A stretch of DNA of 64,000 nucleotides from Boletus sp. NGJ. Its lineage: Eukaryota; Basidiomycota; Agaricomycetes; Boletales; Boletaceae. The position numbers and the translations under genes were made by a program. Position 1 is the stretch's first letter. Every line of letters begins with the position of its first letter. Of this stretch, positions 21,605 to 31,750 are shown piece by piece. The stretch is from positions 69,501 through 133,500 of the forward strand of contig JAGTXK010000122.1 in the NCBI GenBank assembly GCA_019096195.1, given 5' to 3'. The notes under the pieces are model-generated. The model searched no databases. It was not told the DNA's origin and worked only from the letters and a program-made list of their open reading frames with translations.

Positions 21605-22909
21605 TCAGAATGCCATGGAGGATACCACTTGAGTGATTTCAAATGGTCCAGTGCGTTTTGGGGATAGCTTTCGGGATGGAACTTGGAGTTTTAGGTTCTT
21701 GGTGTCCAGCCATACCTTATCCCTGAGTTTCCAGGGTTTGAAGTGAGAGTGGACTCTCTTCTTCATGCATAGTTGTGCCAGTTTATGTGCCGCTTCTGCT
21801 TCCTTTCTTGATTCCTCTAGGGAAGAGAGTCTCTCTTCTAGGGCTGGTAGGAAGGTTTTTCCAATAGAAGGATATGCCCTTGGTTTGTATCTGAGAATCA
21901 AGGAGAAGGGCGATTTTCCAGTGACCGAGTGGGTTGTGGAGTTATGAGCGAACTCCGCCATGGGTAATAGTTCCAACCACCTCTGTGGTTGGTCATCGCA
22001 GAAAATCTGTAGATAGGTTTCTAGTTCCTGGTTGTATCATTCTGTTTCGCCATCTGTCTATGGGTGGTAGGCCATGGAAAGGGCGACATCATAGTTCAAG
22101 AGTCTAGCAAGCTCTCGAGCGAACATGGATGCAAACTGTGGACCTCGATCTGAAACCAGTTTGTCATGTAAACCATACTGTAGGAAGACCTTTTCAAAAA
22201 AAAGACGGGCTATACCAGCTGTGTCTACTGTTTTTGTGCAGGGGGTGAGAATTACCCCCTTACTAAGCCCATGGTCGACCACGACCATGACTGAATCAAA
22301 ACCCTCTGCTGGGGGTAGGTCAGTGATTAAATCCACTGATAGATGCTGGGATGGGCGGCGTTCTTCGAAGGCTAATGGAGTGACCAGGGGAACCATGAGG
22401 TGTGTTTGGACCTTGTTACTTTGACAGGTGGCACAACCGGCAATATATTTGTGGATGAATGTGGTGAGTCCAGGCCACCAGTAGTCTTTGGCCAGGAGGG
22501 CAGCGGTTCTTAGGTGTCCTCCATGTCCTCTTTCGAAAGAGGAATGGACAGAGGATATCAGCTCCTGCCAGGCTGGGCCTGGAATATACATTTGGTTCTT
22601 GAAGTACAGATTGCCATTGTCAAAGGTCCAGTCTTCCAATTTTGATTGGATGAAGAGGGGTTCTCCTTTTCCCATATTTTGTAGGGCAGAGAGTATCAAG
22701 GGATTGTCTTGGGAAGATCCTTTAATTTTCTTGGCCAGTGCCAGGTCAATCATTTGTACTTGACAGTCAAATGCTTCGGATGGGAGGAGTTGAATGTCTT
22801 CATTGTCTTTGGAAGTGTCTACTTCATCACAACGAGACAGAGCATCAGCCAGGGCCATCTTCATTCCAGGTAAAGCTTGGTAGGTCATGTCGTAGTCCTG
22901 GAGGAACAA
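21605..22909 (-). mobile_element. Integrase region of the Gypsy element
   Basis: Zinc-binding HHCC segment visible (HSSFERGHGGH, then AGCATCQSNK), followed by the DDE core (VDLITDLPPAEGFDSVMVVV and KLVSDRGPQFAS) and a C-terminal part with KVWLDTKNLK and RTGPFEITQV. The reading frame is not continuous. Confidence 0.85.
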
Positions 22910-22939
22910 AAGCCAATGTGCTTGTCATTGGGATAGTTG

Positions 22940-24352
22940 TCAGGGTTCCTTGAAGAATGTTAAGTTCTTGTGATCTGTTAACACCGTCACAGGGTGGGGG
23001 GATCTGAGGAGGTATTGCTGCCATTCTTTCAATCCATGTATGACAGCCAGTAGTTCACTGTCATATATGTCATAATTTCTCTCGGCCAGAGAGAAAGTCT
23101 CAGAGAGGTAACCACATGGTTGCATGTCTCCATTATTGTTGTTCTGCATGAGTACCGCTCCTGATGCTGTGAGTGAGGTGTTCATCATGAGGGTGAAGGG
23201 TTTTGAGGTATTGGGGAAAGCAAGGACTGGTTTCTTTGTAAATGCAGCCTGGAGAGTTCTGAACAACTTTTCTTGAAGGGCTCCCCAGAACCAGGATGTT
23301 GTTTGCTTTGTGAGGTCCAGCAGTGGAAATGTAATGTCGGAGAAGGAGGGGATGAATTTTCTGTAGAAGTTGCAGAACCCGATAAAGGACTGAACGTCCT
23401 TTACATTCACTGGGGATTTCCATTGTTTGATGGCATTGAGCCTGACTGGGTCCATCTGGACACCATCCTTCCCTATGATCATTCCGAGATACTCGACTTC
23501 TTCGGCTGAGAAGGTACACTTCTCCAGTTTGAGGTACATTTCATGCTGTCAGAAGCATTCTAGGACCTTCTGTGTCCTCTTGTTGTGAGTTATCTGATCT
23601 GAAGAGTGAATCAACAGATCGTCCATATATATTACCAACCATCCCTCTGCAATATAATCTCTGAAGAGATCATCCATGAAAGCCTAGAACGTTGCCGGAG
23701 AGTTGCACATTCCAAAGAACATCACATTTGGTTCGAACAGCCCAAATGGGGTGAGGAAAGCTGCTTTCCACCGATCTTCAGGTTTGATCAAGACATTATT
23801 GTAGCCTCATCGTACGTCAAACTTGGTGAAGATCAACGATCCCTTTAATTTGTCCAGGAGATCAGAAATTAAGGGGAGGGGGTAGGCATTCTTGATCGTG
23901 TGGCTGTTGAGGTATCGGTAGTCTTGGCAGGGGCGGAGTTTTCCATCTTTCTTCTATACAAAGAAGAAAGGGGCGGCCTGGGGAGATTTTGACGGTGATA
24001 TCTTCCCAATTTTAAGGTGTTCATTGATGAACTCTTTGCATGCCTGTTGTTCCAGAGGGTTTAAAGGGTACATCTTGGCTCATTTCGGGACAAATGAGTC
24101 TTTCAATTCAATGGTGTGGTCATAAAGCCAGGAGGAGGGTAATTTGGTAATTGTCTTCTCTATGAAGACATCCGCATATTCTTTGAATGCATTTGGTAGT
24201 GCAATCTTGGCCTTTGGTGCTTGTTGGGTGATCTCGGTAGACAGAGTGGTCCTCTTGATGACAAACTCTGGTACATCCCCATGTGCATTGAAAAACTTGG
24301 CCCGTTGTAAGGGCATCCAATGACAAAAGGTTTTGTAGAGTCCATCTTGCAC
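22940..24352 (-). mobile_element. Reverse transcriptase and RNase H region of the Gypsy element
   Basis: RT catalytic motif IYMDDLLIHS lies near 23,600-23,640. FCNFYRKFIPSFS and the RNase H block (SGAVLMQ, LAERNYDIYDSELLAVI, VLTDHKNL) follow at 23,539-22,940. The frame is interrupted several times. Confidence 0.88.
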
Positions 24353-24479
24353 GTACTATTTTTTGTCATGCTCCAGATACCATAGCAGGTATTGCTGTTC
24401 CAGTGTTCCCAGTGGGTCCCCTTGGGTCCATCGGTAGGAAGACAGCAATATGGTTACCCATCCTTCCATCCAGTTAATA

Positions 24480-24850
24480 TCAGGGTTCACTGCCCTGAGC
24501 CATGGAAGTCCTAAAATGACTTCGTCCTTGCCACAATTGAGGACATAGAGATCCCGCCTCTCTCATATGCCTCCCTAGTCCAATACGATGTTGGTCTTCT
24601 CCTTGATGGTCCCTGACTGGTTTTGGGTTCCATTGACATTCCAAGCTCGGACTGGGTTGTCCAGCTTCTATGTGGGTAATCTCATTTTCTCCACTGCTTG
24701 TTTTGAAATGAAGCATTCTGTTGCTCCACTGTCGATTAGGGCTTTTGTTCCAACGATTTTGCAATCCTGTTTCCAGATCGAGAGAGGAATGCAAATAGAA
24801 TTACTCTTTGATCCAGACATAAATACAGGTGCAATCATGTAGGAAGAGGG
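24480..24850 (-). mobile_element. Protease-like segment of the Gypsy element
   Basis: A short retropepsin-like block with the DSG active-site motif in the sense direction near 24,730-24,750, between gag and RT as expected for the family. Confidence 0.5.
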
Positions 24851-25053
24851 TGATGTTGGTACACCTCTTCCACCTAAAAAGATGTTTCATCTTTGGGGGA
24901 AATAGTGGAGATTTGCATAGCAGGTTCTAGGGCAAGAGAATCAATGTTCTCTTCCCATTCTATTGTGGCAGCTTCCTTCGCTTGTCCTAGAGCGAGGCCT
25001 TGCTCATCAAGCCTCATGTCAAAGGCTGTCTGGAGTGTTCTGAGAACTTTGTC

Positions 25054-26064
25054 TCATCTGTTGTGTCTGGAGATCTCTGTGAGATATTTGTTGAGGGGAT
25101 CTTGTGGTGTTTCCCTGGTGATGACCACCCTGGTGTGCATTTCCTGAGGTTTCCTATATTCCTCTCTCCTGATCAGCTTGTATTCTGGGTGTTTCTTGGT
25201 ACTGCACCCAATCTTGTTGCAGATGAAGCATCTATGCTCTCTCATCTGTCTGGCGCACTCGATAGGAGACAAGGTGATCCGGTCCACATCCATAGTGTTT
25301 GGGTTGTGGTAGTTTTCTTTTCCTCTTTTAAAGAACACGAAGGGTCCTTTCTGTATTCCTTCAATCCGTTGCCATGCCCCATGGATGTTGGCAGCTACTT
25401 TGTAGACCTCTTCCATCTTCTTGATTTTTTGGAAGGTCTCGCTGTTGACTAGTTGCTGGGCAATGTTTGGATCGATCTCCCTGAGGAAGAATTCTAGGAT
25501 AGAGCGGAATTCTTGTAGCTCAGAGTGAACTACCAGCAGTGAGAACTGGGAAATGAATTTGTCAAATCCCTTTGGATCCCATTTATCTTGTCGGAGGGAT
25601 CCGAGTTCTGCCATGGCCAGGTTGCTGGTGTTGTGGGGGGTGAAGGTGAGGGCGAAGGCTTTCTTGATTTTGTTATAGGTCTTGTCTGCATGTGGCATGG
25701 TGTCGTCGAGCAGCCTGGTCAGCCAGACTTCTGTGAACGCTTTTCCTCTTCCCTTGGACATCCTGTTCAGTAGGATAAGCCTCTTGGCTTCCTCTGTGAA
25801 CTTCTCTGTTCCTTCTAGATGGAAGTATCCTTCCATAGCCATAAGCCATCTCTTGGCATTGTTGGTCTCTCCTGAGAACTCCTCAGGCAGGGCAGCTTTG
25901 ATTTCAACCATATTGTCTTCGTCATCTGTGTCTTCTTTGGGTTGGAGATTTCCTGGATTGGGATTGGGACTAGATCTTCCACTTCGACTGGGGAAGAAAG
26001 AGTTGGGGGAGTCTACTCTGATGGGAACTGGTTGAAATGCGGGCAGTGGGATAGGAGCATCCAA
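25054..26064 (-). mobile_element. Gag region of the Gypsy element
   Basis: Open frame of 336 residues. The central part (AKRWLMAMEGYFHLEG, FALTFTPHN, LGSLRQDKWDPKGFDKFI) matches the capsid-like region of Ty3/Gypsy gag proteins. A Cys/His cluster (HRCFICNKIGCSTKKHP) near the end resembles a nucleic-acid-binding knuckle. Confidence 0.85.
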
Positions 26065-26380
26065 TGGGGTTGAGGTTCAAGAGTGGAGACCACCTGGAAA
26101 ATCTGGTTATCTGGGTTGTTCTGGAAATGCGCGGAAGGGAGGGTTGTTGTAATGGGATGATGACCCTGGGATTCTTCTTGAAGATGTGTCAGAGATAGGA
26201 GTAGAAGCCTATGATGGCGTGGCTTCTTCTTCTCAATCTTCTCCAAGGAGCTGGGCAAGGTTGATTCTGTGCAGTGCGTAGAGCAAGGGCCTATCCTCTG
26301 ATAGGCAGTTCTATTCCCTTGAATAGAGTTGAGAGTTGCTGGACTAGATAGTCCCACAGCAATTTATAACCTAGATCTTT

Positions 26381-27320
26381 TGTTATGCCAGGTAACAATG
26401 TGACACGTTCCCAAGTAATCAACATATTTGATTACTGGACTAGCCGGACTTGAGGGGAAAATACCTTCTGAGGCCCAAAGGTTTCCTTGGACTGGGGACC
26501 GATGGCTAGCTTTACATAGAATGTCCTGGTTGCCTCTACAACCAATGGCAAAGTCTTGGATTTACCACAGTGGTGCAATCCTCCTAGAAGGAAGGGCAGA
26601 CTGGAATGCAGAGGCCAGCAACTAAGTGTCCTGGGCTTACATAGCCTAGTGCTGGTGGTGGAGTCCCAGGGTTATACGAATGCCAGTGGTGGAGTCCCAG
26701 GCTTATACAGGCCAATCTCTTGTTGGCGTTGGAGTTGCCGAAGCTTTAGAAGCGTGTGCAGATGGCAATGAGGCCACACAAGTGCGATGTGATGAGGAAG
26801 ATGATCACGAGCACTAGGGCAATCACCTCCAGAGCAAGAGCGAGCTTCTGAGATGAAGTGGAACCGAGAGCTGGGGAAGCTGGGTAGATTACACAGGAAG
26901 TTGTGTAAATCTAGGTTAGAGTTACATGAAGGGCCAGCATCCCTATATATAGGCCCTGCCCATTTAGGGTAGGCTTCGTATCGTATATGGTAATCGTAAG
27001 TCACAGACAGAAGATTACCATAATGGATCAAGGCATTAGTCAAATGGTAGGTTGGAATACTAGGCTGTGTGCAAGAGAGCACAGCTGAGGAGGCAATGTC
27101 TATGATCAGATCAAAAGAGGTGGAATGCATGTATCAGTGAAATAGGAAGGCAGTGTCCAAACCAAACAGGTAACTTCCTAGAAAGGGAGTTCTGGATGGG
27201 GCAATGCCTGAGTTGGTGTCACGGGGGAATCTCTGGTCCAAGTCAAAGAATAAGTCGTCCCATAGTCCTACGGGGGGTGAAGGGAGAGAAAAAGATGTAC
27301 CCCCTTCTGTGACCATAACA
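26381..27320 (-). repeat. 5' LTR (sense direction) of the Gypsy element
   Basis: About 940 bp, direct repeat of 18,995-19,945, followed by the second CCCAC target-site copy. Confidence 0.92.
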
Positions 27321-27325
27321 CCCAC

Positions 27326-28140
27326 CTTTGGCTGCTCAAAGACGTGTTCAGCCTGCACCTCCTGCAGGTCCTTGCAAGCCTTCTGGTTTATATTCACTTC
27401 CTTCTCCTTTAGACTGTGACACTCTGCCTTTCACACATCAAGATGATCCCATGAATGAAGGACTCTCTGCATCACTCACTAATGATGTGATTACTGTTCA
27501 CCCATTAATCCTTCACATGTGTGTCATTCTCCACACACCACAACACACAGGACCTCTTGCTTTCACCTCCAGGTTAGCTATTCAACAAGTCGGAGTGGAG
27601 AAAGTCAACCCCAATCATGACATCAAGACAGATGTCCCTATCATCTCCACACCAGCCACTTCCTCTAGCAGTCAGTTCTCAGCAGAGACACAGGCTGTTC
27701 TCAACACTGCTTATGCTAAGCTGGACGCCATTTTGGACAGCATGTCAAGTGAAGTTGCTCTAACCCAGCAACAAGTCCTCAATAGCTGGCACAAGTCAAG
27801 AGGCCATGTTGTCAACGGTGTTAACCACTGAAATGTGTATCAAGTCTTTTTCAAGATGCATGAAGAACAGGAATGGCAGCAAATTGGCCTCTCTCTGGAG
27901 AAGCCAGGTATGTGGTGACACATGATCGGTCATCAGTGACTTAACAGTTTCTTAGGAACTCCTTCCACCATGAATCGTTGTTATAAAAAATTTATTGTTG
28001 ACCATGCCAACACTTGGAAGGATATTCTCAAAGTTTATGAACTCACAGAGGTCATGAAGTCCAACCAGATGACAATATCTTAATGCACTTAAATCTTCAA
28101 CCACTTCTGCTGCAAGATTAGTGATTTGGTATGGTCCCAA
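27326..28140 (+). pseudogene. Degenerate agaricomycete repeat-family gene, middle part
   Basis: From the right target-site copy an open frame continues to 27,831 (Pro-rich, then ETQAVLNTAYAKLDAILDSM, QQQVLNSWHKSRGHVVNGVNH). Similar reading resumes at 27,840-27,907 (VYQVFFKMHEEQEWQQI) and, after an intron-like gap with GTATGTG...TTCTTTAG borders, at 27,955-28,080 (YKKFIVDHANTWKDILKV). I recall this WHKSRGR..N..N pattern from multi-copy predicted proteins of agaricomycetes that sit in transposon-rich DNA, but not a defined function. Stops interrupt it, so this copy is dead. Confidence 0.4.
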
Positions 28141-28452
28141 AAAGCAAGAAATAGCTTCCCACCTAACTCCTTATAGCTAGACATAGCTGCTAAGCGCAAT
28201 GGCTTTGAGGCTGCCATGGTCATATGTGGTAATATCATCAATAAAGATGCATCACTAGAGCACTCTCATACAACCACTGGCACAAATAATGTAAGTGGAT
28301 TTATTGACCATATGTGGTTATTGCATTAACATAAGGTATGTTAGTTTTGAAAAGATTGCTGCCAAGCCTGCCCAGACATGATCATAGGGCACCTCAAGGC
28401 CCATGTCTAGTAAGTCTGCAACAAATGGATACTGAGTCTCTATTCTGACTGT
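28141..28452. other. Decayed spacer inside the repeat-family gene
   Basis: No readable block. Confidence 0.3.
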
Positions 28453-29573
28453 TTGTCAAGTAATTCTATGTCACTGGAATTCATAGAACAAGCATTTGCC
28501 AATGATGGAGAGCCACCCAGTGTAGCCAGTGTGGATGTGCCTACAGCCAATGAGAAGCACTCTGTTCCTGATGTTGCACAGTCTAAGCCTTGGCAACATG
28601 TCAAGGCAGCTCCCCAAGTGGACATTACAATAGTCAATGACTCTGATAGTGCTGACTCAACACCCTACATCAAATCTGGTATTATACAGCTCTTCCGTAA
28701 GTATGCATTGCTTTTTTGTGTGCATTGTCTCACCAGCTACCTAGGTGCATGTGGGGTGGATACTACTAAATTACATGGAGTGAACTTTTCATGGAAGATG
28801 CTCCTTACTTTCTTGGTGGAAAAAGGGCTTTTCATGGAGGGCTATCCTCATGACATCTTGATGCCTGGCAAGAAGCATTTGGCAACCACTTGCATGAAGG
28901 GTTTAAATAGCCTAACACTGCCACAAAAATGTATTCTGGCTTCCGCTCTGCATGCAAAGCAAGTCACTCTCAAAAAGGTGACTAATTCCCATGATCTTGG
29001 TAAGTGGTCATTATTTCATAGTGCAGTATCCCACTCACACCCCTTTAGCTGCCCTAGTCAATAACAAATCACCGGTCATTGTGAAAGAAGCACCTCCACC
29101 ATATTCCCATTAGAGTCATGGCCAATGGATATTTGGCAATGGCTCAATTGATCTCAAAGGACCTCCTTGAGTATATGATGGAATAGTGTGCATTAAAAAA
29201 AAAGACAGTGCAGTACATTGAGGTTACAGGTGGCTCTTCTCATATCACTGTAAAAGACGTCAAAGCACCTCATGCATCCAATTATAAAGAGGAGCCACTC
29301 AAGATTCAGAGCAACACTGAGTCTAGCTCTGAGGCCACTGAGGAGTCACATAATGGTGGTGATGCACCCAAAAAGCAGAAGACCAGTGCCAGGGAGCCTT
29401 CTAAAGGCATATCTAAAAAACAGATGAAGCTTGTAGAGTCACACAGAGCAAAGGAGCAGCAAGACAAGAAGGGAAAGACAGTTGTCCAAGATGTTGGATT
29501 GTTCTCCAATGAACAGAAGCCATCTAGGAAGGGAAAGGCAGTCTCGGGCAAAATTTTTGCTGGTTTGTCATGA
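28453..29573 (+). pseudogene. Degenerate agaricomycete repeat-family gene, second part
   Basis: Frame 28,453-29,064 encodes an acidic stretch (DITIVNDSDSADSTP) and then HGVNFSWKMLLTFLVEKGL, FMEGYPHDILMPGKKHLA and MKGLNSLTLPQKCILA. Frame 29,208-29,573 is Lys/Ser/Glu-rich (KKQKTSAREPSKGISKKQ). The layout, a helical block then a low-complexity basic C-terminus, looks like the continuation of the gene at 27,326. Pro/Ser-rich open sequence runs on to about 30,440. No function can be named. Confidence 0.35.
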
Positions 29574-30517
29574 TCTTTCATTTTATGGGACATAGATTTT
29601 AAGTAATGGTTCATCAGTGCCCAGCTCCAGCAATCCAATTGCTGAACCTCCGAAATATAAGACTTCTGTGTCACATTTTATTGGACAAGCACTAACTGTG
29701 TCTTTGCTCATCCTAGACCTCAAATGATCCATTGAGAGGTCAAGAATGTCAAAAGTGATGATGTCTTCCTTGTGGCAGGACCCTCAAACACATCCAAGTC
29801 TGCCATTTCAGATCTACTCAAGAAGGAAATCAAAAGTCCTGGTGATGTATGCCATGCTGCTCCACCTTCACTGTCACCACCACCACAAGAGCTCAAGTGT
29901 CATGTATTGGATGTGTCAAAGACTATGCAGATGGCTGACAAACCTCAGCTTCCCTCTGTCCCTCCTAAACCCTCAGGAGGCACTCCCTCTGGTCAACTGT
30001 GCACCTCTGCCCCAATGGGTTCACAAGTAGTCAGATCCAACAGTAACAGTGAAGGCACACAGCTTGTCATGCCCTTCCCTAATCAACAATGTTCTGGATA
30101 TCCCAGCATTGACTTTGCTCAGCCCATTGCCAGCAATGGATATTTAATTCCCAGTGGCAGCTACCCTCATGCTCAGCCCTATTCTTAGCCCTTCTTCAGT
30201 ACACAGGCTGGTTATCAAGGATTGAACAGGCCAGGCATTTACCAAGGAGGCAACATGATTGGTTTTGAAGTTTACCATGGAGGTAATACAAATGCATGAG
30301 CAGTTTACCAAGGTGTGGACACAACAGGCCAACCATACCTGAACTTTGCTGATCTTGGGGGAGCTTTGACTCTCCCTAACTTGCCTATGCTGCCAAATCC
30401 ACAAGGTAGACCTCCCTCTCGGGGATGAATGTTAACATGGGGTGAATATCTCTTTTAAATATATTTTGCTTTGTATTCTGTATGTTCTTGATATAGTATG
30501 TGTGCATTGCTTGAGAC

Positions 30518-30690
30518 CTGATTGAATGTCTGCATGAATCCAAGAATATAACTATGTATTTGTTATAGTACTTGAACTATGCTGTGATTCACAGAACATC
30601 TGGAGACCTGATTGGATGTCTGGTATGAATCCAAGAACATGACTGTGTATTTGTTATACTCAAATTATGTGGTGATTCACAGAACACCAA
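30518..30690 (+). repeat. Two-copy tandem repeat, about 88 bp unit
   Basis: CCTGATTGAATGTCTGCATG and CCTGATTGGATGTCTGGTAT start two copies that both continue through TGAATCCAAGAA, TGTATTTGTTATA and GTGATTCACAGAACA. Confidence 0.75.
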
Positions 30691-30849
30691 GAGAAGTGTC
30701 AGCAGTGTTTCAACACACTGTAAAAGCCTGCCCTTCCCTACTACATGTGCATTGCTCAAGAGTGTGACATTTTGTGTGAAAGCAAGAAAACGACAGTACA
30801 TTTTGTACTTGATGCATGTATGTACATATTTAGATGACATTGCATGTAC

Positions 30850-31750
30850 TGTTACAACCTTCATAACTTCGTGACACGTTACCGAGTAATTGACCTCCTA
30901 GTTGAATTACCGGACTAGCTGGACTTGAGCAATTGGCTCCCTAGGCCCGAGTTCCCTAGGTATGGGGTACCAACAGCTAGCTTTACATAGAGTCTCCTCT
31001 GAGTGTGAGGGACGTCCCTATGACCAATGGCGGAGTCTTGGACTTTGAGCAGAACCCTGTCTGCATTGGTGTTGCCACTGGTTAGGCGCATGAACAATCC
31101 TATCTATGTTGGTGTTACTGCTGGTTAGGTGCGCAAACCATCCTGTCCGTGGATAACAAGGAGACCGCACAAGTGCGAGAGTGATGATGAGAAGTATCAT
31201 GAGCACGAGTGATATCACTTCCAGAGTGGGTGCAGACCCTGAAGTGAGGTGGAACCGAGAGGGTGGTAGATTACACGGTGTGAGGTGTAGATCAAGGTTA
31301 GGGAGATGCATAGGGGGATCAGCTGACTACATATAGGTCCTCTACCCCTTTAGGGCAGGCGTAAGCAGAGTTACCATAAAGGGAAATGAGAGCTGAATCG
31401 GGAACGAGGCTGGGAGTGATGGAATACGGGCTATGTACAAGAGAATATAGCTGAGGAGGCAGTGTCTGATGTGAGGCATAGAGTAAAGGATAAACCAGGA
31501 AATGAAGAGGACACAGGATAAAAGGGATAGCCATTGGAGAGATCCGAGATCTCACAGATGGCCACTCACTGCCTGAAAGGCAGTGTCATCGAGGGAGGTG
31601 CCGAGCGCCAGGTGTTCTCCTATGAGGAAGCTTTCCCATGTTGTCTCTGAGGAGTCGAATGAGAGGTCTCCCCACAAGTCGTCGATGACCGGGAATGGGG
31701 GAAGTACAAAGGGAAGGGAAAAAGGTGTACTCCCTTCATTGTCCATAACA
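30850..31750 (-). mobile_element. Solo LTR of a Gypsy family related to the 19-27 kb element
   Basis: Starts TGTTAC, ends CATAACA, about 901 bp. It shares with the LTRs of the full element the blocks GTGACACGTT.CC.AGTAAT, GGACTAG.TGGACTTGAG, AGCTAGCTTTACATAGA, GTGGAACCGAGAG and GTGTACTCCCTTC..TG near the other end, in the same orientation and order. It is much more diverged from them than they are from each other, so it belongs to a sister or older family. Flanks TGTAC and TGTAT give an imperfect 5-bp target-site match. No internal coding region lies next to it, as expected after LTR-LTR recombination. Confidence 0.8.

Larger units (their letters stand above)
18990..27325 (-). mobile_element. 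Ty3/Gypsy LTR retrotransposon, chromovirus type, broken copy
   Basis: Complete in outline: target-site duplication CCCAC at 18,990-18,994 and 27,321-27,325, two direct LTRs (18,995-19,945 and 26,381-27,320) with TGTTATG...CATAACA-type ends, and an internal region of 6.4 kb coding on the minus strand. Order in sense direction: gag (26,064-25,054), protease-like segment (about 24,850-24,480), reverse transcriptase and RNase H (24,352-22,940), integrase (22,909-21,605), chromodomain-like segment (about 21,440-21,330), then an extra Pro/Ser-rich reading frame before the 3' LTR. The RT-before-integrase order and the chromodomain place it with the chromoviruses. A purine tract precedes the 3' LTR at about 19,946-19,957. 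The LTRs look about 98% identical, so insertion is recent. The coding region is interrupted roughly ten times, so this copy is a fossil. It is nested in the repeat-family gene described at 18,671 and 27,326. Confidence 0.92.
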
